The translations under genes and the position numbers were made by a program. A stretch of 64,000 nt of DNA from Macrotrachela quadricornifera (Eukaryota > Rotifera > Eurotatoria > Philodinida > Philodinidae), in assembly GCA_022393335.1 (NCBI GenBank), contig JAJEKB010020027.1, forward strand, positions 260,614 through 324,613, given 5' to 3'. Positions 12,101 to 22,995 of this stretch are shown piece after piece. The notes beneath the pieces were generated by a model that saw nothing but the letters and a program-made list of their open reading frames with translations, did no database searches and had not been told where the DNA came from. Numbering within the stretch: position 1 is the stretch's first letter; every line of letters starts with the position of its first letter.

Positions 12101-15100
12101 ATTTTCTCAAATCATTTCACCTAAACTCAGTCAAGATTGGGAAACTTACGAACGTTTTTTAATAGAAATTCCGTCGTAAATTATCGTGAAGTGAAACTTG
12201 AATCTCTGTGAAAGAAGTCATTTTTGTTTCTTTTTATATTTGCAGCCTTTTTTCCAATTTTAGAGCATCTCTTGCCGTAAAAAGCTCGATTAAAATATGA
12301 TTTTTGTTGTGTGACACGGTCTGGCAAACCCGTTTCGAACTAAAGCTAACTTTTGCTTGGTTTATGTTTTTAATTCAGTCGATAGTTATTCAGTTTTTCG
12401 CATAATGATGGCTTTGATTGATAGAAACTTATTAGTAGAAAAAACGGGTGGCTTTGTGAGCTGAATATTTTTATCATAGTTAAACTTATCTCTAGCTTTG
12501 GTATGGAATTATCTGTCATTGTGTTTGTTGGAATTGTAGCTAAACAGCTCACAAATGCATCATACACTGATTGATCTTCTTTTGACATAACAAATAACAC
12601 AGATAATGGCTTTCGGTGTCTTTCTAACGACTGTTTCACTAATGCAATCATCGGCGATGCAAATGCTGGATTTTCAACACCAAAGGCTGAAAATAAAACA
12701 AAAGACTCAAGTATTTGTTTTCTCGTTTCCCGCAGATTACAATTTTCCTGCGTGATTCAATAAAAGCACTCACCAATACTCTGATAATTGTTATCATATG
12801 CGCATGCCACCCATGTTTTAACGAAAATTGTAAGTACTAAATTTGACGGATCCACTCCTTGTGTGTAATAGACAGCTTTTTGACATTTCAGTAATCCTGG
12901 TGAAATTTCTAGCCAAGGTCCTTTATTTTGGTTGGACTTTCTGCGATATTCTTCACAAATGGTTATTCCGGCTGCCGCTAAAACAGTATCTCGAAGTTTT
13001 CCAGTCTCTGAACAGATTGCAATTATATCAGCCTTGAAATAAAACACAAAAGTTGATAGCGCAATCCCTGTGGAATTAAAAATGTGAAACACGATGGAGC
13101 TTCTTATATTATAGATCAATGAGCTCATTTATATGTGTATCAATCTTTCAAGTGCTATGCACTATTGCAGTAAATACGAAAAAACCAGCGCCAAACAAAA
13201 TATACCCCTAGTTGTCTCATTTTTCTCAAAAACAAACTTGTTAGTGCTGTTACTTTGAGGCTAAAATGTGGAACTTACATGGCTCCTTCCGTAGAACTAC
13301 ACTGATACCAAATATCTTACAATTTTCAAAAAAAATCTTGGATTAACAGGCCCATTTATAACAGTCCAGAAGGTTCTAACATTGCTATAACTGAGCCACA
13401 TTTTCTTGTTGCTAGGAAAGCCTATCTATGGCCTACTTGCCCTTCCTGCTATTGTCGAACCGTACCTGATGACCTTTGACCCCTGTTGGTTATAGTCTAT
13501 GGGAAGGGGAGGAGTGGGTGCAAGTTTTTACCGTTAAACACTTCAACACTCTCTTTCAGATCGTATTTTACAAAACTTCTGTAGTATAAGAAAAATGGAT
13601 GAGACACATTTTCCCTATTTTTTCCATATAATTAGATTCAAATAAAATATAGTTATGAAGGAAATGCATCGTGCTTATTTGTTTTATACTACTGGATATT
13701 AAAAAAACCAGCACTCATCAAAAATCTTCCTTGTATTTCTGTTTACAGAATCAGCTCACTGGCCTGCATATACTTATAGTATCAGATTCTAATTTGGGGT
13801 GATCATGGTTGATCTGGGTTTTCGCGTCTTTTACAAATACCCTTAAAATTAAACACTTACTCATTTGTAAATGTATTTTCATTTGTCCTAGTACTTTTTT
13901 AAAACAAGGGACGCCTGTTTTGTGGAACTCACATATAAAATTTGAGTGTAAGTTTTAAGTCGAGGTTTTTCGGGTTCTCACTGTATAGATATCCTCCCTT
14001 AGAAACCAGCTTTGATTATAAACAGATCCTCGTTCGAGACAGGTTTTCATAACAGATACTTCCAGTACCAACACCTGTCCATTGGAGCAGAATGGACATA
14101 ATAAATGATTCCTGTAGTTTCTCATAGTGACACAGCTTTGGAGCTTATATGGATATGTGAGTTCCACATTTTACCCTTAAAAGAGTTGTGCTGACAAGCT
14201 TTTTTAACAAAAATTCAAGTAGATTTGTTGTGTTTATTCAAATTATGATTGTCTATCAATGTTTTTATGTTTTTCTACGTGCTAGTCATCAGCTTTGAAA
14301 ATAGCTCTAGCTTTTTTTCTAGCTCACGCTAATACAAACTTTTCTAGACTGAAGGGCGCGCTTTTGCATTTATCGTCATACACAATAACGGATAATGTAT
14401 CTAGATGGTTTTCACATCGAGTGCGATGATTTTTGTTCGTGTTCGAAGGAACTTTTAATGAAACAATCTATCGCATAGGCGTTTTTGGATGTACAGGAAA
14501 AGTGACATAACCATAAAGCCATCAGCTATTAAAAAAGATTTCACCAAGAAATTTCGGTAAACTTCAGAACTTTTCCATGCTCTCTCTTCATCTCAGTGAT
14601 TCTTTAGGTGTGTCATGATGCTTGCAAATGACATAGGAACCACTGCATTAGCTTAGCCACCTGGTAAACTAAGTACAACTGAAAAATTGCTGAGGTTGCT
14701 CATTTGAGAACTGAACATATTGAAAGGGTACCGAGTCTAATGGTGTTAGTTTTAGGCTCGTTCAAAATATCAAAGATCTTCTGAAAAGACATTTATTTCT
14801 TGCCTTCTATCTGGTAAATATTATAAATATATATAGCTGTGTTTCCATTTAAAAAAAAGATTTTTGCGAAACTTTGCCGATTTGAAATCGTTCATAGCCT
14901 TAGGAAGAGGGGACAAGTTAGGTATCATATACACTAATCTAAATTTTCTACTACATTGAAGGAAATACGAAGCAATTCTTCATGAAAAATGGGTTGACTG
15001 CTCGTTTTGCGTTTCAGACGATGTGAAAACATATGATTCAACGACAAGAAAATTCTTTTTAAAAGAATCAATCCATCCAGACAGATACTTATTTTCGTGA

Positions 15101-15669
15101 AAAGGTCCTCTGAAAAAATAACTCTGTGTATTGTATCTGGAAAGAGTGTTGGTATGTTGCTCCGTCTGTCTCTCAAATACGAAAGCATTTGAAATTTGAA
15201 GTGTATTTATTGAAATCATTGGGCTCGCGTTCATGAACGTTGGAATCACTTTTTATTTTCAAACGAAAAAATTTTTCCTTACCACTTGACGTTCGATGGC
15301 GTCTAAAAGTATTTTAATTTCGCCATTATTAATCTCAAGACGTAAACATTGACCATCAGTTGTGACGGACTTTTGTGCTGTTGAAACACGCTGTTGATGA
15401 TTGTCAGCAGCACACGATCGTGGCACTGTAACCCTCACTTCTTGAAAACCAAATTGTTGCGTGAAACTGCATTGATTTTGATTTGCAAGCGGTTCCAGAA
15501 CGGAACGACATTCATCTTCATCACGAAACCCTACTTCAACTTGAAATTTCTCGGTGTCGTCCGAATTTGCATCTACTGACGGGCTGATGATTGGGGAGTA
15601 CCTTTGTGGGAGAAGTGCATTGTCGAAATCCGGAGAATTTATTGATGGTAAGTTCCACTGAAAATTCAT
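9149..15669 (-). CDS. Macro-domain / KH-like / WWE / PARP mono-ADP-ribosyltransferase (PARP14-like), spliced
   Basis: Transfers ADP-ribose from NAD to protein. Exons resolved by GT/AG sites and frame: 15669-15283 (129 aa, start MNFQWN), 13032-12774, 12686 to about 12500, 11621-11292, 11223-11044, 10242-10135, 10071-9899, 9832-9702, 9396-9149. Exons between about 12500 and 11622 are not resolved. Order: macro fold (LRLEINNGEIKILLDAI into ADIIAICSE, LRDTVLAAAG); a KH-like stretch; WWE (VVWSYFPPETNQW ... INFEKMIEI) split over two exons; catalytic domain (LPNTWDMEN, IERIQNERWFLQYSAHRDEF, LFHGC, FNRAYAGKNG, GQGCYFSASAGYSHSYA). Catalytic His is in LFHGC and Tyr in GCYF; the PARP1 glutamate position reads Ile (NIFVTYHDAQ), giving an H-Y-I triad typical of mono-ADP-ribosylating PARPs. 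The macro glycine loop looks degenerate (SIGAFGVENP). The 2.25-kb intron at 13033-15282 holds a mobile element. Start assumes no upstream exon; a tttcag lies just before the ATG. Confidence 0.85.
13216..14219. mobile_element. Inverted-repeat element inside a PARP-gene intron
   Basis: 13216-13286 and 14140-14219 are imperfect reverse complements: 'taaaatgtggaactta' on the left against 'gagttccacatttta' on the right. A third copy of the 'tgtggaactcacatat' core lies at about 13920. No open frame inside is convincing, so it looks like a non-autonomous TIR element about 1 kb long. Exact ends and target duplication are not resolved. It accounts for nearly half of the unusually long intron 13033-15282. 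Confidence 0.5.
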
Positions 15670-17809
15670 TCTGAAATTTGTCTTATGGAAGATGAAAAAT
15701 AAAAAGTATAGTTTGCTTCCAACGTCCCTACGGTATTTTATTTGTTCAATCAATATTTCGATAATGGACGTTTCTAAGGGGCAATGCTTGTAGAGGAGTG
15801 TGTTTAGATAAATTTTGAAATCACTAGACGTATTTTCGTAGTTGTTTCTGTAAAGAAAATGTGTCTACTTTTTTATCAATAAACTTTACCGCTGAATTGG
15901 CTTCTTGCATCTGTAAACAGTCGTGAGCGATAATGGAAAGTGTTTTTTTTTGTTTAATGAATTTTACTTGTTTTATTTTTTTTTCTCCATTCTTCGCCTT
16001 TCTTTTCGTTCTCGAAAGCAATACAAACCAAATGAAAAAAAAATCATATTATAAATGGTGAACGCTTTCACATGTTAGGGATGAGTGTCCAAGATAATCC
16101 CAAGAAGTTATTAAGGCGCGTTTTATCTTTGCTCACGAGATGCATGAGAAAATATTGAGAATATAATAATAATTCAAAGTAGTGTTTTGGTTCTATCCAT
16201 TTCGGAGAATGTATTTGGAGGTGCTATAAAACACGTATTTATTTAGAGTATATAGTAGCTTTTTAAATGAAGGTAATTCGATCTGAGATTTTGTCCAGAA
16301 ACTGGTCTAATTGTAAATAGGATCCCAGGTCGAGCCTTACACCGATCCCAAACGACCGTAAACGGTGTATTCACGGTTGTATACGTGCCGTGGATGACAC
16401 GTTTGGTATGCTCCATATTATGGCCGTTTCTTGTCATCCCAGATACGATGGATCACTACCACCGTGTAACGACCGTATTTTAACGTATACAGTCCTATAT
16501 GCCAACGTTTACTATCGTGTTATAACGTAAATCACCGTATTTCACCATATCCTAACACACAATCAACCGTCTAACAAGAGAAAAAAGTCTTAAAATAGCT
16601 TTTTCAGATTAGTTCTGTTGAATGATAATAAAAATACGTTGAAAATTACGAAAATTAAAAAAAAGACCTTCTAAGGGTTTTTTTTACGAAGTCTCCATTC
16701 CCCTGAATACAATATCGTATAGTTTTGCAAAAAGATCTTAAAAAAGCTTCTCAAGACTAGTTCCAGTGAATGGTATTAAAAGTATTTTAAAAATCCTGAA
16801 AATCACAAAAAGATCTTTTTTAAAATCTCCATTACACTGGATATAACTAACTCCCTCTAGAAAGCAACTTACTTTTACGTTATTGATATCTCCATTCAGA
16901 TTTATACGGTTGCGAAGGTTAAAAACTTGGTTCTGGGCAAAACCTTCTAGTATTTTTTTTATAAAAATAAAAGAAAGTGAGATTTTTGAAAAAGCTAAAA
17001 ATTACCTCTGAGATATGGTCGTAGGTATCTTCAAAAAAAAAGTTGCGGCCAAATCGGACAAAGTTTGACATACAAGTCCCGATGCAAGATTAGAACCTAT
17101 GGAAAATCAGTAGGTTTCCCAGAAAACCATGAAAACCGCCTTAGGAATTTTTTACTTCGAACGAGTGTGCCATCATTTTACGTGATCCATCTACCATAAA
17201 AAGTTCAGCTCAATTGGACTTACCATCTTTGCGATCGGAAAACCATCAAAAAAGACGGCGGAGGTTTTCTGAAGTAGGTCGCGACCTCTATATGACTATA
17301 CCTATAATATATAAGAAATGTTTTAAATACGTGAAAAAAATAAAAAGAATAAAAAAATACGAAAACTAAAAAATATAAGATTTGATTTTGAAATGGAGAC
17401 CAAAGTACTATAGTGATGAAAAGTTTATCAGAATACTCTTTAGTTTTCTTTTAGATTTTGCGACAATATTGTACAGCATTACGTTTATGGCTATTCTTCC
17501 GTTCTCCACTATTAAGCTTTTATGCGTTCTGAGTCGTGGAGAGAGCGATTGCAAGAAAAGAAAAGGTTATTGCCACTCGAGAACAGAACGACAAAATAAT
17601 AAGTGGTGAAGTCACATGTTTTGTAAGCGTTGTGTAAGATAGCTTTTTATATAGAGCTTGAGTATTATTTAGCAATGTTTCATCGATGTATTTGACTGAT
17701 GGAAACAGTGCTCATGTCTTCTGTTATCTGCCTAAAGAACTGAAGATAAATTTTTTCCCAATCGTTACGAATTGAAATTGTTTTTTTCAAATGTATTTTA
17801 TAAGATATC
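15670..17809. other. Intergenic; no gene recognised
   Basis: 15824-16021 on the minus strand has small splice-flanked open bits (for example 'acag' before an ATG near 15911) that might be 5' exons of the PARP gene; not supported enough to call. 16340-16580 is dense in accgta/tacggt words and richer in GC than its surroundings. 16980-17280 reads like an old dispersed non-coding repeat. Nothing else. Confidence 0.4.
16587..16851. repeat. Tandem duplication, unit about 147 bp, two copies
   Basis: 'gtcttaaaatagctttttca' at 16587 and 'atcttaaaaaagcttctcaa' at 16735 begin two aligned units. Both continue through 'ttagttc..tgaatg', 'gaaaat.ac.aaaa' and 'tctccatt.c.ctg.ata'. Diverged and non-coding. 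Confidence 0.65.
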
Positions 17810-19709
17810 ATGGTTCAGACGTTGACACCGATGTTACCTTCAAAAGTTACGAAGCGACGAGCTCTTATCATTGGTAATGGCTCGTATACGGATCTACCTT
17901 CACTTTCCTATTCAATCAATGATGCTCAAGATCTTGATGCAAAATTACGTACGATCCACTTTGAAGTAACTGTTGCTACAAATTTGGTCTACGATCAAAT
18001 GGTAACGATAATAGATAAATTTTTGAACACTATTTGTGAAAAAGATATCATTATATTCTTCTATGTTGGTCATGGTACTCAATGGAAAAATCAAAATTAT
18101 TTATTGCCAACGAATGATGATGAACTAACAAGCAATTTGATGCTTCTGTATCATGCCATTAATGTCAGAAAACTACTTCAACAAATCATCGATCGAGGTC
18201 CATCGACAGTCGTATTCTTACTCGATTGTTCATATACACGAGATACATCACAAAGCACTTTGGAATCGGTCGGTCTGTCTAATATGTCAGCACCGAGCGG
18301 TTCTTTTGTTGTTTTCGCATGTAATATTGGCAAAATGATCGAAGACGTGTCGAATAATGGACGAAACGGAATATTCGCAGAACATCTTCTACAACATATT
18401 GCCAAATTCAATTGGACAATTAAAGAAATCATGGATCGTGTATGCAATGATATTGCAACAGAAACAAAGGAGGTTCAGATTCCTTTTTGTATTAATTCAC
18501 TTAGTCGTAATAAAATGTACTTAAATCTTCAACAAAGAAAAGGTACGTATGAGTACATATATTTAGATCAAATGATTAGTAAATTAAATTCTATCGATTT
18601 ACACAAGGCTAACAATTTTATCTTGTTTCGTTTCGAAGTTATTCGAAACAAGATAAAATTGTTAGCCTTGTGTAGATCGATTAGTTTCCACGTGTATTAA
18701 TACATCAAAGTATTCTCTTTCTAATTTTTTGCTTAAAACAAAAGAAATCTCAATATCGAAATTTTCTTTCACTTTAGCTCCGTTATGTCCAACTGACATT
18801 GATCCGAAGGCCAGATGGATACAAAATGCTGTGACTGTAGCGGGTGGCAATGAATCTGGCAATGCCATCAAACAATTGTGGAATCCATGGGGTTTATATG
18901 TTGATGATGATCAAAGTATTCTGATTGCTGATCAATTAAATCATCGTGTTGTAGAATGGGAATTTGGTGCAATCAATAGTGTTCATGTTATTGCCGGTGG
19001 AAATGGACAAGGTAATGGTGCGCATCAACTGAATTGTCCAACAGATGTCATTGTTGATCACGAAAGTGATAGTATCATTATTTGTGATCGAGACAATCAA
19101 CGAGTCGTTCGATGGCCTCGTCGAAATGGTAGAAAAGGAGAAACGATTATATCGAATATGGATTGCGTATGTTTGACAATGGATAATAATGGATATATCT
19201 ATCTTTGTGACGATAATAAGCATGAAATTCGACGCTATCGAATAGGTGAATCTCAAGGGATTCGAGTTGCAGGTGGTAACGGATGTGGTAATCGTCTAGA
19301 CCAATTTAATCAACCTCGGTACTTATTTGTTGATCAAGATCGTTCTATTTATGTATCGGATCATGCCAATCATCGTGTAATGAAATGGACTGAAGGTGCA
19401 ACACAAGGAATTATTGTAGCTGGTGGTCACCAAAAAGGCAATGATCTGACACAATTATGTTTTCCTCAAGGAATCGTTGTCGATCAAACGGGTGCTGTTT
19501 ATGTAGCCGATGGAGGAAATAATCGAATCGTGCGATGTTCGAACGGTGCTACACAAGGTCATGTTATTGTCGGAGGAAAGGGTCGAGGTGAACAATCGGA
19601 TCAATTGAATTGGCCCTTTGGTTTGTCCTTCGATCTATCAGGAAATCTCTATGTTGTCGATTTGTACAATCAGCGAATCCAACAATTCAATATAGATGTA
19701 CATTCATAA
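17810..19709 (+). CDS. Caspase-like peptidase (C14 fold) fused to six NHL repeats
   Basis: Two exons: 17810-18542 and 18778-19709 (donor AAAG/GTACGT, acceptor cactttag/CTCC; phase 1), giving 554 residues. Residues 17-240 are a caspase/metacaspase p20-type fold: RRALIIGNGSY, then YVGHGTQW with catalytic His88 and VVFLLDCSYTR with catalytic Cys140, so the dyad is intact. From about residue 265 there are six NHL blades (PWGLYVDDDQSILIADQ, PTDVIVD, LTMDNNGYIYLCDD, PRYLFVDQDRSIYVSDHA, PQGIVVDQTGAVYVADGG, PFGLSFDLSGNLYVVD), likely a closed propeller for ligand or protein binding. No signal peptide, so probably cytosolic. The architecture recalls caspase-propeller fusions in microbes and in bdelloids. 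The substrate is unknown. The 235-nt intron contains a near-perfect hairpin. Confidence 0.88.
18593..18681. repeat. Near-perfect intronic hairpin, 38-nt arms, 13-nt loop
   Basis: 18593-18630 and 18644-18681 are reverse complements with one mismatch; arms read outward from 'cttgtttcg' / 'cgaaacaag' through 'ggctaacaattttatc'. It lies wholly inside the intron 18543-18777 of the caspase-NHL gene. Size and pairing resemble a microRNA-type or small-interfering precursor, but it could equally be a tiny foldback insertion. Confidence 0.9.
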
Positions 19710-20167
19710 TTTTGTTGAGATAAAATTTATGTTTAAAATGGATTAGGTGACTTGTTCTAAATTATTTACTTGAATAAACTAGTCAACATCGATAATTAAT
19801 TCTTTTGAGTTGACTATTATCTAGTCAGAATTGCATATTTGTCGAAGACCAATTTATTTCGGAATTCTTTTCATATTGAAAACAAAGAACAAAACATGAT
19901 TGAAGAAAAAATTTTTCATTCGTAATCTACGCTGAAAACTTTATCTGAATCTCAACGCGAACAACAAGTCAATACTTTCAATAAAAAGTGTGAGCATACA
20001 ATGGTCTTGACCAAGAAAAAAGGTCTACAAAAGTATGAGCGTTCTGTGTTCTAGTTTATTTCAATTGTTTTTTCATCATATAGCTTAAAAAGACGTCTAA
20101 TAATATTGAGATGTATAATGATAGCATTGATCAATAAACATTGTCGGAAAAAATTTGTTTGACTAAC

Positions 20168-20447
20168 CTTTTTGATTAGACCGGATAAAATTGCTTGACA
20201 GTATTCAGTAGGCAACGATTGATGATTTGGATGAATAAATAGACATTGATGAATAGGATAAACTCCATCATCATCAGTCACAAGAATAATAGGTATGCTT
20301 TCAAATAATCCATTGTGACAAAGTGGTTGTTTGTTGCCACCTCGCTGTAAAGTTTGTTCTAAATGTATAACCAATTTGAGTGTCTTTTTAGCGTTTTTAG
20401 ATATATTTAATGAATGGACACGCCACAAATGGATAATAGAGACATCC
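20168..20447 (-). CDS. Possible isolated exon, unknown product
   Basis: An open minus-strand stretch flanked by an acceptor-like 'gaattag' and a good donor (AAAAAG/GTTAGT at 20167). Reads about 93 residues including HLEQTLQRGGNKQPLCHNG and PIILVTDDDGVYPIH. I do not recognise it, and found no flanking exons in the right frame, so it may be a gene scrap or chance. Confidence 0.25.
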
Positions 20448-20559
20448 TAATTCGTCACCAAAGAGATCTAAGCCCACTACCGCACATGTTATTGACCATA
20501 CTCGCTAGAATTTTGAGTTTTTCAAAAAAAACACTAAATATACCTTCTTTTTTTGCGGT

Positions 20560-21460
20560 TGTTGCAGGCTGTTCTCAAGTGTCCTTCAGTGGATTGAAAG
20601 AGTCTTTCTTGCTATCTATAATTCCCTTTATCATCAGCAGAATTCTTTGTTGTAGATATTCGAGCAGAAAACAAAAGAATTATAACTCTTTCAAAATGAG
20701 GCAGTTTTTTGAAAAAATATTCAGAATAGATGAAAAAAGTGGTGGTCGGAGAAAGGTAAGACCCCTTACGTTTGATGTAGATCGTTTTCTTTGTCACGAA
20801 AATAATCAACTTGTAATTATCATTCATCATTTCTTGCACGCACGATATAGGTCAGATTTACGAATTTCTTTACATTCACTTACAGGTTTCTCGAGAAAAA
20901 TATTGGGCGTTCAAGTATGAATTCGACCAATTGTTGAATCAAATAAGGTTTCTCTATGAAAATCGAACCGCTGAAGTTACTAGGACAAAATTTCGGTTTC
21001 TTCAGTCGCGTTTCCATCGGAAAGAGTGGGATGATCAACCAATTAATCGCTTCCGAAGTAGCTGAAACCGGTCCCGGCGAGATAACTCTTAACTTAACCA
21101 CATACAACGCACCAGAATGTCGACTCTATGATACACCTGGCCACTATGACAATCTCTCCTACTGTAGGATGGAATGTATTTCTGTCTTGAAGGCACTAAC
21201 GGATCGATTGTTCTTCATCACAACGTCAGTAAAGGAGATGACTCAATTATTCAAACTTCTCGGCACTATCAATCTGAGATACAATGTGAAGATGTTTAAC
21301 TATTTGAAGTATAAAAAATAATATTTCTTTTATGTTCTCATGATTTCCTGCAGTATTGATTACAAAACCAACAACGATTTGTTTGCTTCCTAGTATTTGT
21401 ATTCTTGAAAATTTAGCAATCGTAGTAAGAAAGCCACTCACAATAATGGAATTACCATAG
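20560..21460 (+). pseudogene. GTPase domain remnant with broken 5' part
   Basis: 20956-21321 reads RVSIGKSGMINQL (P-loop GKS, with the first glycine changed), then CRLYDTPGHYDN (DTPG, the G3 motif). The layout is that of a TRAFAC/Era-like or immunity-related GTPase. Upstream, a splice-like 'ttacag' at about 20885 opens another frame (SREKYWAFKYEFDQLLNQIRF) that runs into the GTPase frame only through a shift near 21000. The next stretch upstream (20565-20754) has internal stops. Downstream an acceptor at about 21353 is followed by VLITKPTTICLLPS, plausibly the G4 region, stopping at 21460. Most likely a decayed gene. Confidence 0.5.
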
Positions 21461-22918
21461 GATGAGACGACGGGTGTCAGTTTCTGGCACCGTTTCCAGA
21501 AATCGAGAACTCTTTTGAATATAGGATTTCCGGTTTTTGAGGAACCTAGTACTATCTATGCATCAGTCTCACTTTAAGTCCTCAAGTGCCATATTATAGG
21601 GATACTTTCTGCATAAAGATTGTACTTATGGAAATGATGGGGATGTATCAGAATTTTTAAATCGGCCGACCAATGGATCATCAAAAGACATACATTGTGT
21701 GGTGCAGAATTTTATAGTAATTCTTTGTAGGCACCATATAAGCGATTTCGAGAACGATTAGATGATTTTTCAATCATACTTTAACGCACTCTACTCTTAA
21801 TGCATTCTAAGAAAATTGGACTAACAAAATATTTCCTTGTCCGACTGAAATTAGTCTCATTTGAAAAAGCGTCAAATTCTCCACAAAACAATATAATATG
21901 AATCGTACCGAATTAGTAAACTTCAACAAAAAATATAGCAATCCAATAGTGTACAAATGTATGTTTTAGATATGTCACAAACATTTCGACTTCTCAAATG
22001 CTTAGAAAAAGTCGTTACGATGGACTTTCCTATTTAGAAATCGATGCGGTTTTTCGATGGAAAAACCACTTATACTAAAGATTATGTGGCTTGTCGTTTC
22101 GGGAGAAAATCTGGTAGTTAGATTATTAAAGTAAAACTCATTGATTTAATTTTGCTCAAATTTTATGTTCAGCCAATAGACTAAGAGGTACTTTGGCTTT
22201 ATTAGATAAAATTTGTTTGAGTTTTTTATTTTTTATATACTTTTCGATTGTAAAATCAATTCAGAAATAAAATCTGCATTTTATTATTTGGAAATCTATT
22301 TATAAAACACTTGTGTGAATTTGTATTTGAAATAATTCATATTATAATCGAAATAAATATCATCATTTATTTTTCTGCTTCAGTTGTAATAAAGTGCTTG
22401 CATCGATTATTTTCTTCTCTGCTTTTGCTTATATTTAAATGACGAATCGAATTTTTTTTCATTTATTTTCGAAGTGATATTATGCAGTTAAATTTAATCG
22501 AATATTTCCAAGCTTGACAAGAAGTATGAAATTCTGAAAAGACTAAATTTCTTTCATACAATGATGAGGACCTGATATTCTGATCACTAAACTATTGGAA
22601 AGATCAATTCAACTATTGATATCTTCTTGAATTATTTAAAACTCCAGTTCCTTTTCAAGAGTACTAGGAGATTGTATAAGACTTTCAAGTTTGACACTAT
22701 TGTTATTAATGTAACTATGTTAACTATTTACTGTTCTTCTCTTCTGACCTTTTTTTCTTTTCATCTCTTTTGTATACCGATAGGTGATCTTTCTCGTTCG
22801 TTTATGTAACTGCATGAGTTACGTAGTAAATGTAAATAGTATGCTCCTTCTATTTCTTCTTCTTACGACACGTCACTGTTAATCCCGTCAGGCATGTATA
22901 CACGTTGAGTGAAAAAGG
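21461..22918. other. Intergenic; no gene recognised
   Basis: AT-rich sequence without coding or repeat signal that I can name. A GA-repeat tract (about 22919-22930) marks its right edge. Confidence 0.45.
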
Positions 22919-22935
22919 AGAGAGAGAGAGCAGCA

Positions 22936-22943
22936 TATAAATA
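22936..22943 (+). promoter_or_regulatory. Candidate TATA box
   Basis: TATAAATA lies 53 bp upstream of the ATG of the D-glutamate-cyclase-like gene, just after a (GA)n tract. Spacing fits a short 5' leader. No transcript evidence. Confidence 0.4.
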
Positions 22944-22995
22944 TCACGCACATACTCAATTTATTTATTTTCTTGTTATTGAATAGTCGCTATCA

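Noticed and set aside
14934..15249. Two overlapping minus-strand open frames
   Set aside because: They lie in the long PARP intron; the macro fold reads directly from exon 15283 to exon 13032, leaving no room for them.
18936..19256. Minus-strand open frame
   Set aside because: Shadow of the NHL repeats, caused by biased codon use on the plus strand.
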